From: JBBPZK01 sp965219175
GTDB taxonomy: Bacteria; Actinomycetota; Rubrobacteria; Rubrobacterales; Rubrobacteraceae
NCBI GenBank assembly: GCA_965219175.1
Contig: CBDCNI010000001.1
Span: forward strand, 496,001 to 560,000
Reading direction: 5' to 3'
DNA length: 64,000 bases
This document shows positions 17,022-25,801 of this stretch, one piece after another. A model generated the notes under the pieces. It did not search any database, was not told where the DNA came from, and saw only the letters and a list, made by a program, of their open reading frames with translations. A program made the translations under genes and the position numbers. Within the stretch, counting starts at the first letter, position 1; each line of letters starts with the position of its first letter.

Positions 17022-19016
17022 CTATACGAGTAACTCCTCGAAGCCTGCCTCGTCCAGGATCGGGACCCCGATCTCCCGCGCCCGGTCCAGCTTCGAGCCT
17101 GCTTCTTCCCCAGCCAGCACGTAGTCCGTGTTCTTGCTGACGGAGGAGGTGAAAGTGCCGCCGGCTTCCTCCAGCCGCCCGACGAAGTAGCTTCTCGGGC
17201 GGCTTAGAGTACCGGTTACAACAATTTTCTTTCCGGCGAGCGGCCCTTCTACGGCGCCGGTCTCCACGGAGCCGAAGTCGAGGCCGAGAGCCATCAGGCG
17301 CTCTATGAGGGCCTGGTTGTCTTCGAGGGCGAAGTATTCGATGACGGCCCGCGCCACGACCTCGCCGACGCCGTCTATCTCCGTGAGGTTTTCGGTCTCG
17401 ACGCCGGACATCAGGTCCTCTCCGCTGAAGCGTCCGGCGATGAGTTGGGCCGTTACGGCTCCTACGTGCCGGATGCCCAAAGAGTAGAGGACGCGGTCGA
17501 AGGGTTGTTCCTGGCTCCGCTTTATAGCCCGGATCAGGTTTTCCGCGCTCTTCTCTCCGAAGCCTTCGAGCGGGACGAGTTGCTCCGCTTTTAGCGTGTA
17601 GATGTCGGCGGCGTCTTTTATGAGGCCGAGATCGAAGAGCCTGGTGACGAGCTTCTCGCCGAGACCGTCTATGTCCATCGCGGACTTGCTGCACCAGTGG
17701 ATCAGGTGCTCCACCGCCTGGGCCGGGCAGCGGGCGTTGACGCAGCGGGTGACGGCCTCGCCCTCCGGCCGCGAAACAGGCTCCCCGCAGACGGGACAAT
17801 CGGCCGGCATCTCGAACTCGCGCTCGTCACCGTTGCGTTCTTCGGCAACTGGCCGGACGACTTGTGGGATCACATCTCCCGCCCGCTCTATCACGACGGT
17901 GTCGCCAACTAAAATGCCTTTTTCTTTTATGTAGTCCTCGTTGTGGAGCGTGGCGCGCGAGATGGTCACCCCGCCGACGTTGACCGGCGCGAGCACCGCC
18001 TGGGGCGTCAGCGCGCCCGTGCGCCCGACGTGAACGAATATGCTTTCGAGCTTCGTGCGGCCCGCGAGCGGCTCGAACTTGTACGCGATGGCCCACCGGG
18101 GCGCTTTCTGGACCGAGCCGAGTGTCTCCTGCTGCTCTCTGGCGTCGACCTTCACGACCACGCCGTCCACCTGGTAGCCGACCTCGTCTCGCTTCTCGGT
18201 CCAACGCCGGCACTCCTCGACTACGGAGTCTATTGAGTCGTGCAGTCTGTGCGGGTTCACGCGCAGGCCGTAGCTTGCGAGGGCGGCCAGGGCTTCGCTG
18301 TGGCTCTCGTAGTTTTCGTAGCCTTCACCGACGCCGTAGAGAAAGACGGTGAGGGGTCTGCGGGCGGTGATCCCGGAGTCTAGCTGGCGGATGGAACCGG
18401 CGGCGGCGTTGCGCGGGTTTGCGAACGGAGGCTTCCCTTCCTCTTCCTGCCTCCTGTTCAGCTTCTCGAACTCTTCGAGCGACATGTAAACTTCGCCGCG
18501 AGGTTCGAGGACTTCCGGCGCCCCGTCCGAGAGTTTCTCCGGGATGGATCGTAGGGTTCGGAGGTTCGCCGTCACGTCTTCGCCGACGGTCCCGTTGCCC
18601 CGCGTAGCTCCTCTCGCGAGCCGTCCGTTCTCGTAGCGAAGAGAGATCGCCAACCCGTCTATCTTCAGCTCGGTGACGTAGCGCGGGGTCTCGCCCTCGC
18701 CGAGCAGCCTGCGGACGCGGGCGTCCCACTCGTGGAGGTCTTCCGGTTTGCGGGCGTTTGAGAGCGAGAGCATAGGTATCGCGTGGCGGACCTTCTCGAA
18801 CCCTTCGAGGGGCTCCGCGCCGACGCGTTGGGTCGGCGAGTCCGGGGTTACGAGTTCCGGGTTCTCCGATTCGAGGGTTTCGAGTTCCTTGTAGAGGGCG
18901 TCGTACTCGGCGTCGGGGATCTCCGGGAAATCCTCTATGTGGTAGCGGCGGTTGTGGTAGCGGACCTGCTCTCGGAGGTCTTCGATCCGGCTTCTCACGT
19001 CTTCTCTCGTAGCCAT
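17022..19016 (-). CDS. ligA: NAD-dependent DNA ligase
   Basis: A 664-residue LigA, full length. The adenylation lysine is K118 in ELKIDGLAIS. The Zn finger cysteines lie in CPVCGEPV and CVNARCPAQ, helix-hairpin-helix repeats follow (IDGLGEKLV, LEGFGEKSAENL, IDGVGEVVARA), and a C-terminal BRCT domain begins GPLAGKKIVVTGTLS. The enzyme seals nicks using NAD+ and is normally essential. The start ATG 19016 is chosen because TATAAT ends 7 nt upstream; the longer open frame lies upstream of that box. Confidence 0.96.
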   Translation of the reverse strand: MATREDVRSRIEDLREQVRYHNRRYHIEDFPEIPDAEYDALYKELETLESENPELVTPDSPTQRVGAEPLEGFEKVRHAIPMLSLSNARKPEDLHEWDARVRRLLGEGETPRYVTELKIDGLAISLRYENGRLARGATRGNGTVGEDVTANLRTLRSIPEKLSDGAPEVLEPRGEVYMSLEEFEKLNRRQEEEGKPPFANPRNAAAGSIRQLDSGITARRPLTVFLYGVGEGYENYESHSEALAALASYGLRVNPHRLHDSIDSVVEECRRWTEKRDEVGYQVDGVVVKVDAREQQETLGSVQKAPRWAIAYKFEPLAGRTKLESIFVHVGRTGALTPQAVLAPVNVGGVTISRATLHNEDYIKEKGILVGDTVVIERAGDVIPQVVRPVAEERNGDEREFEMPADCPVCGEPVSRPEGEAVTRCVNARCPAQAVEHLIHWCSKSAMDIDGLGEKLVTRLFDLGLIKDAADIYTLKAEQLVPLEGFGEKSAENLIRAIKRSQEQPFDRVLYSLGIRHVGAVTAQLIAGRFSGEDLMSGVETENLTEIDGVGEVVARAVIEYFALEDNQALIERLMALGLDFGSVETGAVEGPLAGKKIVVTGTLSRPRSYFVGRLEEAGGTFTSSVSKNTDYVLAGEEAGSKLDRAREIGVPILDEAGFEELLV

Positions 19017-19023
19017 GAGAGGG

Positions 19024-19029
19024 ATTATA
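19024..19029 (-). promoter_or_regulatory. TATAAT -10 box of ligA, leaderless start
   Basis: On the minus strand a perfect TATAAT is followed by 7 nt and the ligA ATG. The spacing equals that of the small gene at 1653 and implies a transcript starting at or next to the start codon. Confidence 0.55.
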
Positions 19030-19088
19030 CGTGCGGAAGCGTCCGCTCCCAAGAGCCTCGACGACCGCGCCCTGGCATCGCCCTGGCG

Positions 19089-19094
19089 TATACT
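19089..19094 (+). promoter_or_regulatory. TATACT -10 box of the gene at 19104
   Basis: TATACT ends 9 nt before the ATG at 19104, and no ribosome site is present. The promoter diverges from that of ligA across roughly 60 bp. Confidence 0.45.
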
Positions 19095-19103
19095 GGACCT
19101 CGT

Positions 19104-19487
19104 ATGGGAGAGAGCCGCAGGAAAAAGGAGCTTCAGTCCGTCGAGGATTTTCGGAGGTCGCTCGAAGAGGAGATCTCGGTATCTTCAGAGTTCGACCTGC
19201 CCCTCTGCGTGCTGGTCCTGATAGTCGAAAACGAGTGGGAACCCGAAGACGCGCGTAGCGTGCGCGGCACTTTGCGTACCGCTGACCTCATTGCTCAGAT
19301 AGGAGCCTCGGAGCTGGCCGTGGGGCTCCCCAACACCATCTACTCCGACGCCGAGAAAGTCGGGCAGCGCATATCAAACGCCGCCCCGGAGTCGGGTATC
19401 GGGATCTCCGCTTACGATGAGGGAGATTCGGTCGAGACCTTGTTGGATCGCGCGAGGCAAGCCGCAAGAAGCCCCGAGAATACCTGA
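19104..19487 (+). CDS. degenerate GGDEF-like domain protein
   Basis: A 127-residue protein. After a charged helix (residues 1-27), the sequence FDLPLCVLVLIVENEW, LRTADLIAQIGASELAVGLPNT and ESGIGISAYDEGDSVETLLDRARQAA follows the order of conserved segments in GGDEF domains. The GGDEF catalytic loop itself is replaced (IGASELAV), so diguanylate cyclase activity is not expected. It may be a structural or regulatory remnant of the fold. Start ATG is taken from the adjacent -10 box. Confidence 0.55.
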   Translation: MGESRRKKELQSVEDFRRSLEEEISVSSEFDLPLCVLVLIVENEWEPEDARSVRGTLRTADLIAQIGASELAVGLPNTIYSDAEKVGQRISNAAPESGIGISAYDEGDSVETLLDRARQAARSPENT

Positions 19488-19839
19488 TGATCCTACGTTC
19501 GTTGACAACCGCGCAACTTATAGGCGGAGGCAGGATCAGCAAGAACGCCTTTGCAAGGTAAAAAGCTGGGAGGCCTTCAAGGAGACCTCAGCCATTTTAG
19601 CTCTGCAGGACGTGCTGTTCCCTCATCAGGTTACCGGAGAAACAGCAGATGGCAGATGGCAGATGCGCGGTTTCCGAGAAGAGGCCCGAGTCGGAAACTG
19701 AAGATCATCCCAGGCTGTTCAAGTTCCGAGGAGATCGTTCTGTCAGGAGGCTGCTAGCTAGTCGCAGCCAGCAGTGAACGCAGTCCATAGCTGAGTGGCG
19801 ATCTCATGGTCGCGAGACCGCCACTCTATGAGGAGACAT
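19488..19839. other. non-coding stretch with a 13-bp hairpin at 19793-19826
   Basis: No convincing gene lies in these 352 bp. GAGTGGCGATCTC and its near-exact complement (one mismatch, 8-nt loop) form a hairpin 13 bp past the stop of the minus-strand subtilase gene, and may serve as its terminator. A short tandem of GGCAGAT units occurs near 19650. The rest shows nothing recognisable. Confidence 0.5.
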
Positions 19840-21489
19840 CTACGGGCATCGCGATACCTTATCCTTAGAATCAGTCGAGCAAACATCCCTATCGGCGCCA
19901 CCGTCGGCGAGGTCACCGCCCCTTCCATCACGGACGTTCAACACGTCGCTACCGACGTCGCCATAGATACGATCTAGGCCGGTGCCGCCGTTCATCACGT
20001 CCTTGCCGGCTCCACCAATGATGCGGTCGTTTCCCGAGCCTCCGTTCAAGACGTCGTTGCCGCCATCACCGTATATGGTGTCATTACCACCGCCGCCGCT
20101 GATAATATCGTTGCCCCCCAACCCGCAGATGACGTCGGAACGAGCAGTACCGTGCAGTATATCGGCGCCTCTGGTTCCCTTGGTGGTGCAGTGGCGTGGC
20201 TTGGGAGTAGCGCTTCCAACGGTCGCCAGGGCGTCTATGCGACCGTAACCGTAGTAGGGGTCCTTGCCCTTCTTACCGAGGTCGACGGCGCTTGACTCTA
20301 TCCTGTTCGTTATCTCCTTGTTGGTCAACCCCTCACTGGCGAGAAGACCGGCAACCCCCGTGACGTGCGGAACCGCGAAGCTCGTACCGTAATTGTAGTC
20401 GTAGAAGCCAAAGCTGTTGGTCGAGAGAATATCTATTCCGGGAGCGGTGATGTCTATATAGGAGCCATGGTTTGCAGAGGGATCTCTCTTGTCGTTCCTG
20501 TCCGTGGCGCTTACGGCCATGACCCGCTTGTAGGCCGCCGGCCAGTCGTCTTGCTTGCCATAGTGCCCCACAGGGTATCCTTCGTAGACAGCCGCCGCGA
20601 GGAACACGCCCCGGCTCCACGCGCGGTTTACCATAGCCTCTTCCTGGGGTGAGTTTGGTCCGACATAACCGTAGGAGAGGTTGAGGATCTTCGCCCCATG
20701 GTTGATCGCGAAGTCCATCGCCTTTAGAGATTCGGCGATGGTGCCGCCTTTCGGACCGATGAACTTGCCGACGACGAGTTTGCAGTCAGGACATATGCCC
20801 GCTATACCTCGCCCGTTGTTGGTGTCGGCGGCGGCTATCCCCGACACTAGCGTACCGTGCCCCACGGAGTCCTCGGCCTTGCCATCCTCGGTCGTACCGT
20901 CCCCGCTATAGAAGTCTCTTTGGGCGACTACCTTGCCGGCGAGGTCGGGGTGGTTGGCCTGGATGCCGGTGTCTATTATGCCGATCCGCACACCTTTCCC
21001 GAGCGTCGAGTTCCACGCCTGAGGCGCCTGGATCTTCCGTGGAGCGTACTGTCGGCTGTAGAGCTTGTCGTTGGGCGCGAACCGAGGGTAGACCACGTAG
21101 TTGTAGCCGACGTCTTTCACCAGCGGGTCTTTCTCCAGCTTCTCTTTGACCTTCCTTAGAGACCGCTCCTGTCGCCACCCGCTGCTCTCTGCCTTTATAT
21201 TCGGAAGCTTGACCAGTACGATGCCCAGATTCGGCACTACTGGCTGCGTATCGGCCCCGACTTTCTTGCTGAGTCCAGAGACAGCTTTGTCAGATACTTT
21301 ATCTCGGAGGGTAACCAGTAGCTCGCCTGTTACGTAGCGGGTGCCGCCGGTCGCGTTCGTTGAGACACGGCTCCCTTGCGGACTCTCTTGAGCCTCCGAG
21401 GTCCCTGATAAAAGAGTGAAAGCCAATATTGCTGCTAAAAAAGCAACCAAGATGATGAGAAAAACTAGTGAATATTGTGCTCGGCTCAC
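19840..21489 (-). CDS. S8 subtilisin-like protease with C-terminal RTX calcium-binding repeats
   Basis: A 549-residue secreted protease. Residues 1-33 are a signal/anchor segment; residues 50-135 form an inhibitor_I9-like propeptide. The catalytic domain has Asp173 (IIDTGI), His211 (GHGTLVSG) and Ser370 (GTSFAVPH). The oxyanion position, normally Asn in AAAGN, reads AAAVY with Tyr302; the spacing from His is 91 residues, as in subtilisin, so the substitution is real. From residue ~440 several GGxGxD nonapeptide-like repeats (GGNDIISGGGGNDTIYG) bind calcium. It lies 36 bp after an ABC-2 operon on the same strand and may be co-transcribed. Confidence 0.9.
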   Translation of the reverse strand: MSRAQYSLVFLIILVAFLAAILAFTLLSGTSEAQESPQGSRVSTNATGGTRYVTGELLVTLRDKVSDKAVSGLSKKVGADTQPVVPNLGIVLVKLPNIKAESSGWRQERSLRKVKEKLEKDPLVKDVGYNYVVYPRFAPNDKLYSRQYAPRKIQAPQAWNSTLGKGVRIGIIDTGIQANHPDLAGKVVAQRDFYSGDGTTEDGKAEDSVGHGTLVSGIAAADTNNGRGIAGICPDCKLVVGKFIGPKGGTIAESLKAMDFAINHGAKILNLSYGYVGPNSPQEEAMVNRAWSRGVFLAAAVYEGYPVGHYGKQDDWPAAYKRVMAVSATDRNDKRDPSANHGSYIDITAPGIDILSTNSFGFYDYNYGTSFAVPHVTGVAGLLASEGLTNKEITNRIESSAVDLGKKGKDPYYGYGRIDALATVGSATPKPRHCTTKGTRGADILHGTARSDVICGLGGNDIISGGGGNDTIYGDGGNDVLNGGSGNDRIIGGAGKDVMNGGTGLDRIYGDVGSDVLNVRDGRGGDLADGGADRDVCSTDSKDKVSRCP

Positions 21490-21525
21490 TTTTGCACCTT
21501 TAGAGAGGAAGATTTGCTATGCACT

Positions 21526-22356
21526 CTATAAATCTACACGCCGCAACTTTAAGGCTCCGAAAAATAGTACAAGCAGTAAAGTTGCACCTATGACCAAGAA
21601 AGACACGTACCAGGGCATGGCGATAAAATAGGGAGGATTGCTGAAGTGGATCACGTAGGTAAGCTGGTATACAGGGTCTAGCTTTCCAATTCCCTCGCGG
21701 GAAACGAGTGGTGCCAGGAGCGAGGTTCCCGCCAGTGTCCACAGGAATCCCATAACAAGTGGCGTGACGTGACGAGGATAAAGCGTAGAGACCGTAAGCA
21801 CCACCGCTCCCACAGCCCACAGAGCGAGCGCGGTGTACAGCGCCACCAGTAGCAAGAATAGAGGCGGCGGCAATGTCCCGGCGCCAGGATAGATGGCTTT
21901 GTTGCTGTCCCAAGAGATCAAGGCCGCCTGACTCCACTGGAAAGAGACGGGAAGCTTTGCCGCACCCGCCGCGAGCGCCGAGAGGAATGCCAGGATGGAG
22001 TAGACAAGCGACTGCGGCGCGAGGGCCAAAACCTTCGCTGCCCACCAGCCCGGTCTGGAGCGTGAGCGGAGCATCGTCATGGCCGCCGCCCCAGAAGAAC
22101 GGTCTCTCACGTAGAGGTCTCCGGTGACGAGTACGAACCCGAACACGAAGGCGAAGGCAACGGTGTTGGGATCGGTCATCATCGTGAGTGGGGCGTCCCA
22201 GAAGTTGGATTGGCGGAGTCGGTCGGTAGTAAAGTCGTACTGCGCGTTTTCGGCACTTAGCCACCCGGCTACGAAAAAGACTGGCGCCACCGCCAACCAC
22301 CGCAAGCTCCCCAAGGCGCGCAGGGTATCGTAAAGGGTGAGCCTGATCAGCTTCAC
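21526..22356 (-). CDS. ABC-2 type transporter permease (third permease)
   Basis: A 276-residue membrane protein with about six helices. It begins MKLIRLTLYDTLRALGSLRWL and has the conserved block GFVLVTGDLYVRDRSSGAAAMTMLRSRSR, which recurs almost unchanged in the permease at 23320, so the two are paralogues. This block is typical of ABC-2-type permeases lacking a large extracellular loop. The GTG start lies 2 bp after the ATPase stop, showing coupling. Confidence 0.82.
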   Translation of the reverse strand: MKLIRLTLYDTLRALGSLRWLAVAPVFFVAGWLSAENAQYDFTTDRLRQSNFWDAPLTMMTDPNTVAFAFVFGFVLVTGDLYVRDRSSGAAAMTMLRSRSRPGWWAAKVLALAPQSLVYSILAFLSALAAGAAKLPVSFQWSQAALISWDSNKAIYPGAGTLPPPLFLLLVALYTALALWAVGAVVLTVSTLYPRHVTPLVMGFLWTLAGTSLLAPLVSREGIGKLDPVYQLTYVIHFSNPPYFIAMPWYVSFLVIGATLLLVLFFGALKLRRVDL

Positions 22357-22358
22357 TA

Positions 22359-23306
22359 TCAGCTTCTTTCTCCCACAAGCTCCATGAACTCCCGCTCCAG
22401 CGAACGGCGGGCCTTCACGATCTCCTCGATGCCCACCCTGGCCTCGACCAGCTCGCGTACAACCTCCGGGGTCGGACTCTCTGTGACGATCTCTACGGTG
22501 AGTGGAGATCCCGCCATGGATTCGGCCTGTGCCTCAACTCTGTGCGACCACTCGGAGACGAGTTCCAGGTCCGCCTCCGAGGAGACAGTCAGCCTCAAGG
22601 CCGCTCTTCCCACCTGCTTCTGGTCCAGCTCCTTTCTCACACGTCCCTCGCGGACCAGCAAGACCCGGTCGCAGACTTGCTCTACTTCGGTGAGGAGGTG
22701 ACTAGCTAAGAAGATGGCGACGCCGCTTTCGGCGAGGTTGCGGATCAGGGCTCTCAGTTCCATGATCCCCTGCGGATCCAGTCCGTTGGTCGGCTCGTCG
22801 AGGAGCAACAACCTCGGCTTCTCCATCAAAGCCTGGGCGAGCCCGAGCCTCTGGCGCATACCCAACGAGTAAGAGCGCACTGGTCGGCGGTCGGTCGGGT
22901 CGAGGCCGACGACCCGCAGCGTCTCCTCTATGTCCGCTTCGGTAGCCACCCGCCTTATGTCAGCCAGAAGCTTCAGGTTCTTTTTGCCGGAGAGGTAGGA
23001 GATGAAGCTCGGGGTCTCCTGAACTAGGCTCACGCCTTCAGGTGTCAAGGCTCTCTTTGAGAGGTCGCGGCCGAGAACCTCGATCTCCCCCTCGGAAGCC
23101 CGGCTCAACCCGCACAACAGCTTGATGAGCGTAGTCTTGCCAGCCCCGTTGGGTCCGATGAACCCTATGACCTCGCCCGGATGGAACGTTAAATCCACCC
23201 CGGAGAGCGCCCGCCTCTTCCCGTAGCTCTTGCCCACGCCCCCCAGCCTGACGACCGGCGTTCCTTCTCTCTCCAAGTCTCTCCGCGCCCCGTTTCCAGT
23301 GTCCAT
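22359..23306 (-). CDS. ABC transporter ATP-binding protein
   Basis: A 315-residue ATPase of the ABC-2 exporter type. Walker A GPNGAGKTT, signature YSLGMRQRL, Walker B LLLLDEPTNGLD and the H-loop FLASHLL are all present. The C-terminal ~90 residues after the nucleotide-binding domain form an extra helical/beta domain, as in CcmA/DrrA-type ATPases. It sits between permease genes at 23320 and 21526, with gaps of only 13 and 2 bp, and so energises that exporter. Confidence 0.92.
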   Translation of the reverse strand: MDTGNGARRDLEREGTPVVRLGGVGKSYGKRRALSGVDLTFHPGEVIGFIGPNGAGKTTLIKLLCGLSRASEGEIEVLGRDLSKRALTPEGVSLVQETPSFISYLSGKKNLKLLADIRRVATEADIEETLRVVGLDPTDRRPVRSYSLGMRQRLGLAQALMEKPRLLLLDEPTNGLDPQGIMELRALIRNLAESGVAIFLASHLLTEVEQVCDRVLLVREGRVRKELDQKQVGRAALRLTVSSEADLELVSEWSHRVEAQAESMAGSPLTVEIVTESPTPEVVRELVEARVGIEEIVKARRSLEREFMELVGERS

Positions 23307-23319
23307 TGACAGTCCTTTC

Positions 23320-24171
23320 TCATACGTCTATGCGCCTCACCCACAATGCTCCCACCGCGAAGGATATAAACAATGTCCCGCCGAGCACCGCACACGCCCA
23401 TATCCAGGGCTCCGCAGAGAACTCGCCCCTTGCGTCGAAGGTGGTCACGTATGTCGCATGGTAGACGGGGTTTAGTAGATGTCCTTTGCCGAAAGTTATT
23501 GGCTCTCTGAGCTGCGCGCCGATGTATACCCACGCGAGCCCTGCAACCAGCGGCACGACGAGGCGAGGGTAGAGGGCAGAGACGGCCAGAACCACCGAAC
23601 CAAGAGCCCACAAAGCGAATGCGGTGTAGAGTACGACTGTCAGGAAGAACAGCGGTATCGGCATCCACTCTAAGCGCGGGTACAGTCCAGATCCACCACT
23701 CCAGGGTATCTCCGCCGCCCGGCTGGTTCTTAGAGCGACGGGCAGAAGCAAGGCGCTACCGGCAAGCGCGGAGAGGTAGGCGAGAGCTGAGTAGAGTAGA
23801 GCAAGCGGGGCGATGGACAGGACCTTGCTCGCCCACCAGTCCATCCTGGAGCGCGAGCGGAGCAGGGTGAGGGACGCGGTGCCTTCCTGGAGGTCGCGCA
23901 CGTACAGGTCGCCCGTGACGAGCACGAAGCCTAGTACGAACCCGAAGATAAGAGCGTACTTGTTAGTCGGGAGTACGAGCGCACCGTCCCAGAAGTTGGA
24001 CGTTCCGGGCGAGTGTTTGAGCACCCTGGTGACGAACTGCGTGTGGTCCGCCCCTGACCAGCCGCCGATTACGAAGACCGGCAGGACGACCAACCACCTC
24101 CATGTACTGAGGGCGCGGATGGCGTCGAAAGAGGCGAGACGCCAAACTCTGCGCGAGGCTCCGCGAGACAC
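23320..24171 (-). CDS. ABC-2 type transporter permease (second permease)
   Basis: About 283 residues from a GTG at 24171; a much longer open frame upstream overlaps the neighbouring permease gene in another frame and is rejected. A CTG overlapping the previous stop has a perfect AAGGAGGAG site, so initiation there is possible. The protein is a paralogue of the 21526 permease: both carry GFVLVTGDLYVRD and the SRSRxxWWAxKVL segment. Six helices predicted. Part of a single exporter operon. Confidence 0.82.
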   Translation of the reverse strand: MSRGASRRVWRLASFDAIRALSTWRWLVVLPVFVIGGWSGADHTQFVTRVLKHSPGTSNFWDGALVLPTNKYALIFGFVLGFVLVTGDLYVRDLQEGTASLTLLRSRSRMDWWASKVLSIAPLALLYSALAYLSALAGSALLLPVALRTSRAAEIPWSGGSGLYPRLEWMPIPLFFLTVVLYTAFALWALGSVVLAVSALYPRLVVPLVAGLAWVYIGAQLREPITFGKGHLLNPVYHATYVTTFDARGEFSAEPWIWACAVLGGTLFISFAVGALWVRRIDV

Positions 24172-24185
24172 TGACTCTACGGAGG

Positions 24186-24974
24186 TCAGATCTCCTCCTT
24201 CTTGACGAAGACCGCCGCCGCAACCGCCACGCACACTAAGATGAAAATCGCCCAGTACACAGGAGCAGTGAAGGACCACGCCCACTTCGGCAAATAATAA
24301 GTGTAGCCCTGGAGGAGATCCAACTGTGTATATGGCCCCAGGAACGACAGCGGCCCTTGCAGCAAAAACAAGCCGCCAAAGACGAGTACAAAGGGTATAG
24401 CCGCAGCAACATATTCGTTGGCGACCACCGCTCCGAATACCAGCCCGCTCAAGGTCAGCGCAGCCGCCCCGAGGGAGAGCAGCAACATTAAGACTAAGTC
24501 GTTGGCGAATGGGTGGCTCGCTAGCAGTTCGGGGTAGGGTCCTCTCGAACCCCTGCCCGTTGCTGGTCCCCACGGCAAGAATAGAGCAGATCCCAGAAAA
24601 GCAAGCACAAAAGAGAGAAAGGTCCCGGAGCCCGCGACGAGTGCCATGGCCGCCGCTTTGACGATCAGGTAGCGCACGCGGGAGATGCCGCGCACGAGCA
24701 CGAGAGAAGGATAACGGCGTCTCCGGTCGGCGGCCAACGAGCCCGCGACGACTACTCCGACGAATACGGGGATCAAGATTGCCAAGTTGTCCCGGACAGC
24801 GAGATAGCTGAAGGCCCCGAAGAGCTTCCGTCCTATAGGAACGCCTTGAAAACCTTGCACCATGCTCGACCAGGATACGACAGCCAGCACCAGGACTCCA
24901 AACCACAAAGACCATCGTCTCGCCATTCTTTCTACTTCTATACGAAAGAGACGTATGGTCACCTCTTCGCCCAT
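24186..24974 (-). CDS. ABC-2 type transporter permease (first permease)
   Basis: A 262-residue membrane protein starting at ATG 24974. It has about six helices and the ABC-2 family segment LVLVRGISRVRYLIVKAAAM after the second helix. It ends KKEEI with a TGA that adjoins the next permease. It is less similar to the other two permeases than they are to each other. It opens the operon that continues to the RTX subtilase. Substrate unknown. Confidence 0.82.
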   Translation of the reverse strand: MGEEVTIRLFRIEVERMARRWSLWFGVLVLAVVSWSSMVQGFQGVPIGRKLFGAFSYLAVRDNLAILIPVFVGVVVAGSLAADRRRRYPSLVLVRGISRVRYLIVKAAAMALVAGSGTFLSFVLAFLGSALFLPWGPATGRGSRGPYPELLASHPFANDLVLMLLLSLGAAALTLSGLVFGAVVANEYVAAAIPFVLVFGGLFLLQGPLSFLGPYTQLDLLQGYTYYLPKWAWSFTAPVYWAIFILVCVAVAAAVFVKKEEI

Positions 24975-25088
24975 CCTTTGTCCCGAACTTGATACCTACG
25001 GATGGATAGATCTCCCGCCAAGCTACGTACCATTGCTGAGATTTGTAGATTCGTCACTGTCGCACATTTCTCTCCATCCGACTTCCAC

Positions 25089-25233
25089 CTGACAAGGCTC
25101 ACTATAGTCCGCTTGTGTCATGAAATGATCGCGAAATTGTCGCAGATTTGTCGCACAAACAGAATTTCGCACAACCGACAGCGACCGCACTCCGACCCGC
25201 ATAGTCCGCCACGTACCGTCCTACTTTACTAAG
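25089..25233. repeat. direct repeat copy 1 (145 bp)
   Basis: Nearly identical to 25565-25714. I see three differences, all length changes (3, 1 and 1 nt) and no substitution. The segment contains a tandem of GTCGCA units around 25140. It has no coding signal of its own and lies left of a transposase fragment. Confidence 0.9.
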
Positions 25234-25333
25234 AGCTTGCGCGGATAGGGGCGCAATGCCTCCGCGCTGAAGGCGGGCGCGGGATGCTCCATCATCCGGG
25301 GAGTTCTCGACGCTTCCCGACGAAAGAGGATCC

Positions 25334-25564
25334 GTGCCCGCGCTCCCACCATACATCATCGAGCCCATCTTCCAACAGTTCTCCGCCCTGCTCCCGGAGA
25401 GGGAGACGAGCCACCCTTTGGGCTGCCACCGTCCCCGTATCCCCGACAGGGTCGTCTTCGAGAAGCTCGTTCAGATTTTGGTGTTCGGGTGCGCCTACGA
25501 GAAGATCGCCGACGGGTCCTGCTCGGCGACCACGCTTAGGGATCGTCGCGACGAGTGGATCGAG
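25334..25564 (+). pseudogene. truncated IS5-type transposase
   Basis: From GTG 25334 about 77 residues are homologous to the N-terminus of IS5-group transposases, with the segments HPLGCHRPRIPDRVVFEKLV and CSATTLRDRRDEWIE (DUF4096-type domain). The DDE catalytic domain is missing because the frame runs directly into the second copy of the 145/150-bp repeat at 25565. A dead insertion-sequence remnant. The 5' part (25234-25333) may hold the left end of the element. Confidence 0.75.
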
Positions 25565-25714
25565 CTGACAAGGCTCACTATAGTCCGCTTGTGTCATGAA
25601 ATGATCGCGCCAAAATTGTCGCAGATTTGTCGCACAAACAGAATTTCGCACAACCGACAGCGACCAGCACTCCGACCCGCATAGTCCGCCATCGTACCGT
25701 CCTACTTTACTAAG
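25565..25714. repeat. direct repeat copy 2 (150 bp)
   Basis: Second copy of the 25089-25233 sequence, abutting and truncating the transposase fragment. Compared with copy 1 it has insertions of CCA, A and T and no base change. Confidence 0.9.
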
Positions 25715-25730
25715 TGCGAAAAGATGGACT

Positions 25731-25778
25731 TTCAGCACAAGGAGAAAGGGTAAAGATAGACTCTCTCCTCGTGCTGAA
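25731..25778 (-). terminator. hairpin downstream of the gene at 25802
   Basis: Arms of 15 nt (25731-25745 and 25764-25778) pair with one mismatch around an 18-nt loop, ending 23 bp past the stop of the minus-strand gene. The T-run is poor, so either a terminator or an element end is possible. Confidence 0.5.
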
Positions 25779-25801
25779 GCCGTGTAAGTGTTAACTATTT
25801 A

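Noticed and set aside
23320..24915. A 531-residue fused permease
   Set aside because: The N-terminal half is an out-of-frame reading of the neighbouring permease gene (24186-24974). The paralogue at 21526 starts where the GTG at 24171 would place the protein.
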